Shown piece by piece: positions 51,725 through 57,482 of a stretch of 57,482 nt of DNA. The stretch's first letter is position 1. Each line of letters starts with the position of its first letter. The stretch is from CAZIHO01 sp964538875 (GTDB lineage Bacteria > Pseudomonadota > Gammaproteobacteria > Chromatiales > Chromatiaceae), in assembly GCA_964538875.1 (NCBI GenBank), contig CAZIHO010000007.1, forward strand, positions 1-57,482, written 5' to 3'. The position numbers were made by a program, and so were the translations under genes. The notes below the pieces were generated by a model. It had not been told where the DNA came from, searched no databases, and worked only from the letters and a program-made list of their open reading frames with translations.

Positions 51725-53310
51725 GCCTTCCAGGTCAACCAGCGCAGGTAGTTGGCGTAGCGCTGGTGTAACGACTTGAGTTTGAGGATGTCGTCGGCGC
51801 GGGGGCCAGTGATCTTGCGCTCCCGGGCCCATTCGCCCAGGGTGCGCTCGATGGCCGCCATGCGCTTGCGCACCTCCCCTTCGGCGAGCCCCTCCAGACC
51901 GGCGGCCAGTTCCGCCTCGAAGCGGGTCACCGGATCCTGGCGATCCAGGCCGATGCGGTCATATTCCTGGCAGGACAAATCGAACAGGCGCCGGATCCAG
52001 CCGATACGGTCCACCCGGTAGGACTCATTGCCCGGCTGCTCGAAGAAGGGTGCATCTGGGTTGGGCACCAGCTTGTCGTGGAGCACGAAGGGCAAAATCT
52101 GGCGCAGATCCTCCAGCACCACGAAATCGTCACCCCGGAACCAGGCCATGGCCTTCACGAACACCAGGATGGTCATCAAGGCCCGTACCGATACCCCATT
52201 GAGGGTCTGGTTGCCCAGATCGTTGGCCTTGTCCTTGCCAGTGTCCAGGGCGTCGATTTGCGCGGCGTCGATACCGGACAGCTTCAAGGTGTCCTTGGTC
52301 TTGTATTCCATCTGCTCGGCGGCGAATTCAAAAAACTCGAACTGGCCGGCGAAATGCTCGATGCGCCGCCGCAGCGGCACCGGCACCTGGACCGCCAAGA
52401 TCGCCTGGTACATGGCGTCCAACTCTGCCTCGGACAGGATCAGTTGGGGCGGCACCTGGTCTTCTGGGCGAATGCCCGCCTCGATGCGGGCCAGCAAATC
52501 GCCCAGAAAGCGGGGATTGAAGTGCAGCGCCTTGACCACCAGGTCGATGCGGTCCCGCAGCGCCTCGATCACCTGATAGGTGCCGCCGCCGGCGTCATCA
52601 TTGGCGGTCAGATACCAGGCCGCCTCGGGACACTCGAAAATCTGGTCCAGCAACTCGGCGTAATTGTCCCCCATCACCGTCAGCAGCGCCGACTGGGTGC
52701 GGGTGGGGATGCGGTTGTATTCGTCGATGATCTTGACCCGCATCCCCAGCCATTTGCGCCAGGCGATGCGAATGTCATCCATGCTGGTGGCGCCCACCAG
52801 ATCCGCCGGCAGGGGATTGCCCAGCAAGTCGGTGACGGTCATCTGGGGCTGGCCGTGCTGGATGGCCCGCTTCACCTCCTGGAGGGAATAGCCGGCCAGC
52901 AGGCCCATCAGGATGGCGCTGGCGGTCTTGCCCCGCCCAGGTCCGCCCACCAGCAGGCAGCGGCGCCGCACCGCCAGGTTCAACAGGGGGAGTAGCACGA
53001 AGCTGGAATAACTCTGCCCGGACGGCAGTACCAGCTTGCTCTTGTGGTCGCCGAAACTAAAGCTGGGCGACGGGCCGTCCTGGTACTCGATGTCGTAATA
53101 GGGGCTGACGATGGCGTGGTTGATGATCCAAAAATAGGCCTGGCGCAGCTTTTCCCCCAGCGCCGCGCCGTCGCCCTCCGCCATCTCCACCGGCGCTGCC
53201 GCCAAGGGTCCCTGATACAGATCCGCCACGTCGAACTCCCGGCTGGGCGCCGCCTTGCGCGGGTTGGTCGGTGCCTCGGACACCTTGGTGAACAGATCGA
53301 GCAGGCCCAT
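51721..53310 (-). CDS. MoxR-type AAA+ ATPase, first gene of a seven-gene operon
   Basis: 529 aa. Walker A GGPGRGKTA (about 122-130), Walker B KIIDEYNR (Asp196-Glu197), sensor 1 TANDD (Asn237) and a sensor 2 Arg in VSVRALMTIL. The N-terminal 110 residues precede the ATPase core, and a C-terminal helical region of about 150 aa follows, making it larger than CbbQ/NorQ (about 270) and near RavA (about 500). GAGG lies just upstream of the ATG. MoxR ATPases form hexamers that remodel or activate clients with a VWA partner, which is encoded two genes on. Confidence 0.93.
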   Translation of the reverse strand: MGLLDLFTKVSEAPTNPRKAAPSREFDVADLYQGPLAAAPVEMAEGDGAALGEKLRQAYFWIINHAIVSPYYDIEYQDGPSPSFSFGDHKSKLVLPSGQSYSSFVLLPLLNLAVRRRCLLVGGPGRGKTASAILMGLLAGYSLQEVKRAIQHGQPQMTVTDLLGNPLPADLVGATSMDDIRIAWRKWLGMRVKIIDEYNRIPTRTQSALLTVMGDNYAELLDQIFECPEAAWYLTANDDAGGGTYQVIEALRDRIDLVVKALHFNPRFLGDLLARIEAGIRPEDQVPPQLILSEAELDAMYQAILAVQVPVPLRRRIEHFAGQFEFFEFAAEQMEYKTKDTLKLSGIDAAQIDALDTGKDKANDLGNQTLNGVSVRALMTILVFVKAMAWFRGDDFVVLEDLRQILPFVLHDKLVPNPDAPFFEQPGNESYRVDRIGWIRRLFDLSCQEYDRIGLDRQDPVTRFEAELAAGLEGLAEGEVRKRMAAIERTLGEWARERKITGPRADDILKLKSLHQRYANYLRWLTWKA

Positions 53311-53343
53311 GGCAACCTCGGGATGGCCGGAAACACTGATGGA

Positions 53344-53349
53344 ATTGTA
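53344..53349 (-). promoter_or_regulatory. Possible -10 element for the seven-gene operon
   Basis: TACAAT on the minus strand, 34 bp before the MoxR start, in the 111-bp gap after def. The hexamer 17 bp upstream (GCCCAC) does not match a -35, so the call is weak; read-through from def is also possible. Confidence 0.3.
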
Positions 53350-53421
53350 GGCGGACCGGGCTCGGCGTGGGCCAGGACCGGAAATTTACGCCGGCTGGGT
53401 CTGGGCCAGGCTTGCCCCCGC

Positions 53422-53940
53422 CTAGCTCCGGCGGCCCTTCTGATACAGCTTGCGCTGAAACAGGTCGGTGCGGCGGCTGACCACCCGGTCGATGAACAGC
53501 AAACCGTCCAGGTGGTCGATTTCGTGTTGAGCGGCGCGGGCCTCGAAACCCTGCATCTCGAATTCCAGGGGTTCGCCCCAGGGATCCTGGGCCTTGAGCC
53601 GGATCTGGGTGGCCCGGATCAGGTTGCCGGTATAGTCGGGCACCGACAGGCAGCCCTCGCGGCCCACTTCAAAGCCTTCCCAATGGACGATTTCCGGATT
53701 GACCAGCACCAGATGCCCGTGATTAGGCACCGGACGGCGGGTGATGGAGCAATCCAGGATGCAGATACGTTGCAGCCGTCCCACCTGGGGCGCGGCGATG
53801 CCTACCGCTGCCGGCGCCGCCTGGCGGGTTTCTTCCAGGTCGGCGACGAAGTCCCGCAATTCCTGGTCAAAGTCGCTGACCGGCAGGGACTCCTGCTTGA
53901 GGCGTTCATCCGGGATGGTCAAAATATCCAATAGGGCCAT
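53422..53940 (-). CDS. def: Peptide deformylase
   Basis: Removes the formyl group from nascent N-terminal Met. 172 aa. Motif 2 EGCLS and motif 3 QHEIDHLDG give the Cys and two His metal ligands. Motif 1, normally GxGxAAxQ, reads AVGIAAPQ here, with Ala in place of the first Gly. The gene is not beside fmt, the usual partner, so it may be a second deformylase. It starts 6 bp after the upstream GcvR-like gene. Confidence 0.93.
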   Translation of the reverse strand: MALLDILTIPDERLKQESLPVSDFDQELRDFVADLEETRQAAPAAVGIAAPQVGRLQRICILDCSITRRPVPNHGHLVLVNPEIVHWEGFEVGREGCLSVPDYTGNLIRATQIRLKAQDPWGEPLEFEMQGFEARAAQHEIDHLDGLLFIDRVVSRRTDLFQRKLYQKGRRS

Positions 53941-53946
53941 AGGTAC

Positions 53947-54465
53947 TTATCCGAACAGGGTCTCCACCGGCGACACGTCCACCTCGATGCCCTCCCGGGC
54001 CAGGTCCGCCAGCGCCCCTTGCAGGGTTTCCAAGGTGGCATCGCAATAGCCCTGGATGCTCATGATGTACACCGGCCGCTCCGCATGGCCCGCCACGTCC
54101 GATTCCAATTCCAGGATATTGAAGCCCTGGGCCGCCAGGGCGCCGGTCACCCGGGCGACGATGCCGGGCCGGTCGGCGCCGCTGACCCGCACCTGCACGT
54201 TGGGCACCAGATGTTGGTGCAGCCCGCCACCCACCGGGTCCAGGTGAAAGGACAGACCCAGCGCCTGCGCCACCGGCGCTACCACCTGGGTCAAGTCCGG
54301 TCTATCGCCGCCGGCCACCATCATCATGATGGAAAAATTGCCCCCCAAACGCAGCATGGACGCCTCGCCCAGGCTGCAACCAGCCTGATACAGGGCCTCG
54401 GTGACGCCGGCCACGATGCCCGGCCGGTCCGCGCCGACCAGGGTCAACATTTTCCAATCAGTCAT
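53947..54465 (-). CDS. Two-ACT-domain protein, GcvR-like
   Basis: 172 aa of two ACT domains (MLTLVGADRPGIVAGVTEALYQAGCSLGE and VRVSGADRPGIVARVTGALAAQGFNILELESD). The arrangement is that of GcvR, the antagonist of GcvA in glycine cleavage regulation, but no gcv genes are present and the name is by architecture. Its ATG lies 8 bp inside the end of pgeF. Confidence 0.88.
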   Translation of the reverse strand: MTDWKMLTLVGADRPGIVAGVTEALYQAGCSLGEASMLRLGGNFSIMMMVAGGDRPDLTQVVAPVAQALGLSFHLDPVGGGLHQHLVPNVQVRVSGADRPGIVARVTGALAAQGFNILELESDVAGHAERPVYIMSIQGYCDATLETLQGALADLAREGIEVDVSPVETLFG

Positions 54466-55225
54466 GTTCCGCTCCCCCTTGGTGGTGGTGGGTCCCTGGG
54501 TCGATCCAAATCAGGGACGCCATGCGCCCGGTGACGCCATCCCGGCGATAGGAAAAGAATTGGTCCCGATCCGTCAGGGTACAGCAGTCGCCGCCGCCGA
54601 TGAACCCCACGCCCCGCGCCGCCAGGCGCAGGCGGGCCAGCGCGTACAGGTCCGCCAGCCAGCGGCCGGTGGTGCTGGGCCGGAAGGCGTCCGCCGCCGC
54701 CCCGTCCCCGGCCAGGAAGGCGGCGCGCACCTCGTCCCCGACCTCAAACTGGTCCGGGCCAATGGCCGGACCCAGGTAGGCCAGCAATTCTGGCCCAGGC
54801 CGGTCCAGGGCGTCCAAGGCCGCTTCCAGCACCCCCCCGGCCAGACCGCGCCAGCCGGCATGCACCGCCGCTACCCGGCTGCCGGCCCGGTCGCAGAGCA
54901 GAACCGGCAGGCAGTCGGCGGTCAGCACCGCGCACACCTGGCCCGGCCGCCGGGCCAGGCCGGCATCCGCCGCACAACCCGCCGGATCGGTTCCAGCCAG
55001 GGCCACGCCACAACCATGCACCTGGGTCAACCAGAGGGGCTGGCCCGGCAGGTCCAGTTGCTCCGCCAGGATAGCCCGGTTGGCCCGCACCGCCGCCGGG
55101 TCGTCCCCCACATGTTCCGCCAGGTTGAGGCTGGCATAGGGTCCCTGGCTGACGCCGCCGGCGCGGGTGCTGATCCAGGCGCGCACCCAAGGGGGCGCCG
55201 GCCACTGGGGACTTATACCCTTCAT
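54458..55225 (-). CDS. pgeF: Laccase-domain purine nucleoside phosphorylase / polyphenol oxidase
   Basis: 255 aa YfiH/YlmD-family enzyme. Catalytic metal ligands of the family are visible in QVHGCGVA, TADCLPVLLCD and VHAGWRGLAGG. Recent family members act as purine nucleoside phosphorylases or peptidoglycan editing factor. The ATG at 55225 overlaps the rluD stop by 4 bp, the classic rluD-pgeF pair; the frame is open further upstream only inside rluD. Confidence 0.94.
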   Translation of the reverse strand: MKGISPQWPAPPWVRAWISTRAGGVSQGPYASLNLAEHVGDDPAAVRANRAILAEQLDLPGQPLWLTQVHGCGVALAGTDPAGCAADAGLARRPGQVCAVLTADCLPVLLCDRAGSRVAAVHAGWRGLAGGVLEAALDALDRPGPELLAYLGPAIGPDQFEVGDEVRAAFLAGDGAAADAFRPSTTGRWLADLYALARLRLAARGVGFIGGGDCCTLTDRDQFFSYRRDGVTGRMASLIWIDPGTHHHQGGAEHD

Positions 55226-56181
55226 TCGTATTCGCTTGCCTCCCGTAGCCGGTCGATGAGGTCCAGCATATCCTCTGGGGGCGGCACTTCCCACTCCAGA
55301 TCCTCGCCAGTGCCCGGATGGCGCAAGCCGAGCAGTTCCGCGTGCAAGGCTTGGCGCTTGAAACTCCGCAACGCCAATGCCAGTTCCGGCGGTGCCTTGG
55401 GCGGTAGCCGCGCCCGGCCGCCATACACCGGGTCGCCACAAATGGGATAACCAATCTGGGCCAGATGGACCCGGATCTGATGGGTGCGGCCGGTTTCCAA
55501 ACGCACCTGCAACAGGCTATGCACCTGGAAGTTTTCCAGTACCGAATAATGGGTCACCGCCGGCTTGCCCCCCGGCGTGACCGCCATGCGGGTACGTTCC
55601 TGGGGATGGCGGCCGATGGGCAGATCCACCCGCCCCCCCGCCACCGGAATGCCATTGACCAGGGCCAGGTACTGGCGCCGAATCTGGCGGGCCTGGAGTT
55701 GCGCTACCAGGGAGGTATGGGCGCGCAGGCTGCGGGCCACCATCAATAGGCCGCTGGTGTCCTTGTCCAGCCGGTGCACGATGCCGGCCCGGGGAATGCG
55801 GCCCAGATTTGGATCATGGTAAAGCAGCCCATTTTGCAGGGTGCCGTCCCAATTACCGGCGGCGGGATGCACCACCAGACCCGCCGGCTTATGGATGATG
55901 AGCAGATCCTGGTCCTCAAATAGGATGTCCAGGGGCACTGGCTGGGGCTCGCATTCGCCGGGCGGCAACTCCGGATCCGGTTCCACTTGCACCTGCTCGC
56001 CGCCCCAGACCCGGTCCCGGGTCCGGCAGGGGCCGCCATTCACCAGTACCCGGCCGGCCTTAATCCAGGTTTGAAGGCGGCCCCGGGAAAACTCCGGCAG
56101 TTCCGCCGCCAACGCCTGGTCCAAGCGCTGACCGGCCAAATCCGGTGGCAAGGTCAGGTGCCGCCAGGCCGGATCCGCCAT
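55222..56181 (-). CDS. rluD: 23S rRNA pseudouridine(1911/1915/1917) synthase
   Basis: Modifies helix 69 of 23S rRNA, needed for normal ribosome assembly. 319 aa from the ATG at 56181, which has GAGG 5 nt upstream; a TTG at 56229 would add 16 residues. It has an S4 domain (GQRLDQALAAELPEFSRGRLQTWIKAGRVLVNG), the HRLDKDTSG catalytic motif with the nucleophilic Asp, and the usual RluD C-terminus. Divergent from bamD and followed by pgeF, standard gammaproteobacterial order. Confidence 0.96.
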   Translation of the reverse strand: MADPAWRHLTLPPDLAGQRLDQALAAELPEFSRGRLQTWIKAGRVLVNGGPCRTRDRVWGGEQVQVEPDPELPPGECEPQPVPLDILFEDQDLLIIHKPAGLVVHPAAGNWDGTLQNGLLYHDPNLGRIPRAGIVHRLDKDTSGLLMVARSLRAHTSLVAQLQARQIRRQYLALVNGIPVAGGRVDLPIGRHPQERTRMAVTPGGKPAVTHYSVLENFQVHSLLQVRLETGRTHQIRVHLAQIGYPICGDPVYGGRARLPPKAPPELALALRSFKRQALHAELLGLRHPGTGEDLEWEVPPPEDMLDLIDRLREASEYE

Positions 56182-56257
56182 AATTTCCTCGTCCTGGGGC
56201 TCGTCAATGGGTTGGGTTATACTGGGCAACTGGGTTTCCTGAACTGCGTGAATTTCT

Positions 56258-57079
56258 ATGCGTTACCGGCACATTCTAGCCATCCTGGCCCTCCATGCGG
56301 CGCTCGCGGGTTGTGGGGTGTTTTCCGACGCCGAGGATAAAACCAAGGACTGGAGTGCTAGCAAGCTGTATAGCGAGGCAACCGCGTCCCTCAAGGAAGG
56401 GGACTATGACCAGGCGGTCAAGTATTACGAGAAGTTGGAAGCCCGCTATCCGTTCGGACGCTACGCCACCCAGGCTCAGATCAACCAGGCCTACGCGGCC
56501 TATAAGGCGGACGAGCCAGACGCGGCCATCGCGGCGGCGGAACGCTTTATCAAACTGAACCCCCAGCATCCCAATGTGGACTATGCCTATTACCTGAAGG
56601 GCTTGGTCAACTACAACCGCAGTATTGGCTTCCTGGATCGCTACATCCCCAGCGACCAATCCCAACGGGATCCGGGCTCCGCCAGGGATTCGTTCCAGGA
56701 TTTCGCCGAACTGCTACGCAAGTTCCCCAATAGCAAGTACGCCACCGACGCCCGCCAGCGCATGCTCTATCTGCGCAACAACCTGGCCAAGGCGGAAGTC
56801 CATGTCGCCAACTATTACCTGCGCCGGGGTGCCTATCTGGCCGCCGCCAAGCGGGCCGCCAGCGTGGTGGAGAACTATCCCAAGACCACGGCGGTCAAGG
56901 ACGCCCTGGAAATCATGATCGCCTCCTACACCGCCCTGGACATGCCGGAACTGGCCCAAGACGCCCGCCGGGTGCTGGACCTCAACAAATCCAAGGGTAA
57001 CTTCGAGTACACCAAGGACGAGCCCAGCCCAGACCTGAGCCACGAAATCTGGCAGTACCTGGAACTGGATAAGAATTAG
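56258..57079 (+). CDS. bamD: Outer membrane assembly lipoprotein BamD
   Basis: Essential lipoprotein of the BAM complex that folds beta-barrel proteins into the outer membrane. 273 aa. A signal peptide ends in the lipobox LAGC. TPR-like repeats fill residues about 35-245 (LYSEATASLKEGDYDQAVKYYEKLEARYPFGRYATQAQI). The DRYIPSDQSQRDPG loop is typical. Divergent from rluD across 76 bp, where a TATACT (56218-56223) could be its -10. Confidence 0.97.
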   Translation: MRYRHILAILALHAALAGCGVFSDAEDKTKDWSASKLYSEATASLKEGDYDQAVKYYEKLEARYPFGRYATQAQINQAYAAYKADEPDAAIAAAERFIKLNPQHPNVDYAYYLKGLVNYNRSIGFLDRYIPSDQSQRDPGSARDSFQDFAELLRKFPNSKYATDARQRMLYLRNNLAKAEVHVANYYLRRGAYLAAAKRAASVVENYPKTTAVKDALEIMIASYTALDMPELAQDARRVLDLNKSKGNFEYTKDEPSPDLSHEIWQYLELDKN

Positions 57080-57482
57080 TATTTCAAGGCTGCTGTTGCC
57101 CATGGGTCGACCGCATGGGCTAGGGCGGCTTCTGGCGCGGGTGAGCCGGGCAGCTGTTGGCCAGGGCGCTTAGCCTGCTGGCGCACCGTCCAGCGCGCCT
57201 CCACCCCACATCGGCAGGCCCCCGCAGGCGACATGGTGATCGCGGGACCGCACTACCCTCGTTCCAGAGGTTTGGGTAGCACCCATCCTGGGTCCTAGCA
57301 CCGGCTGCCCAGTAAGCCCAACCAGGGCTTGGGTGCTTCCCTTGCCAGTCGGCATCATTGGGTTCCCCCCGTTGCGGCTAGGCCCCACATAGCCCGGCGG
57401 GGACCTGACGCAGCCCAACCTAGCCCCCCGGCACGAATGATGCTATTCCTCCAACGACGCCAACTCCTTGGCGGGCAACCAG
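57080..57482. other. Non-coding end of window after bamD
   Basis: 403 bp with no recognised gene. A 7-bp hairpin GCCCATG/CATGGGC (57098-57120) lies 18 bp after the bamD stop and may mark the transcript end; it has no T-run. Confidence 0.45.

Noticed and set aside
45222..53310. Assignment of the operon to VMAP-type ternary conflict systems
   Set aside because: MoxR and VWA genes are shared, but no recognisable VMAP, effector or nuclease is present, while ligase and radical SAM genes are not typical of them.

Overview
The window is a GC-rich chromosomal segment of a gammaproteobacterium. The evidence is gene order: glmU-glmS beside a complete F1Fo ATP synthase operon, parAB-rsmG-mnmG next to it, dacA-dat-lipB-lipA, rluC divergent from rne, and rluD-pgeF divergent from bamD. 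Copper chaperones of the cytochrome oxidase type, a DUF302 protein and a TauD-like oxygenase would suit a respiring, free-living, possibly sulfur- or C1-oxidising lineage, but the genus cannot be read from the sequence. I saw no rRNA, tRNA, CRISPR array or intact transposase.

Layout. 1-3950: glmS, glmU and a SlyD-like isomerase (minus strand), bounded by two strong hairpin terminators. 3963-10982: atpIBEFHAGDC. 11111-15355: parB, parA, rsmG, mnmG. 15430-21652: a SprA-type metalloprotease-like gene, then a compact dacA-dat-NYN/LOTUS-lipB-lipA-ydcF operon. 21839-24831 (plus): an ABC ATPase and a GldF-GldG fusion. 25132-28583: ilvB-ilvH-ilvC with a readable promoter. 29020-32834 (plus): a membrane DnaJ protein, gmd in an AT-rich pocket, and a Sco1/PCu(A)C copper set. 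33103-39568: a 52-residue membrane protein, a DUF302 protein, rluC, rne with a long hairpin-rich leader, a small tyrosine phosphatase and an OsmC protein. 39913-40519: a secreted Gly/Gln repeat protein interrupted by a 100-N assembly gap. 40973-43120: a radical SAM / TauD-like oxygenase / DUF971-MoaD fusion trio. 43708-45030: a pseudo-receiver protein. 45222-53310: the most unusual locus. 53422-57079: def, a GcvR-like ACT protein, pgeF, rluD and bamD.

The main candidate for an undescribed system is the seven-gene minus-strand operon at 45222-53310. In transcription order it encodes a 529-aa MoxR-type AAA+ ATPase, an unrecognised 332-aa protein, a 575-aa protein joining an HExxH putative metallopeptidase region to a C-terminal von Willebrand A domain, a 200-aa protein with a charged coiled-coil tail, a PaaK/F390-synthetase-like AMP-forming ligase, and two different radical SAM proteins. 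Five of the six junctions are 4-bp stop/start overlaps and the sixth abuts with no gap, so the genes are probably translated in strict coupling. A MoxR-VWA pair usually remodels or matures a client protein. Pairing it with a carboxylate-activating ligase and two radical SAM enzymes suggests a protein- or cofactor-modification machine. No client or precursor peptide is visible in the operon, so this function is inference.
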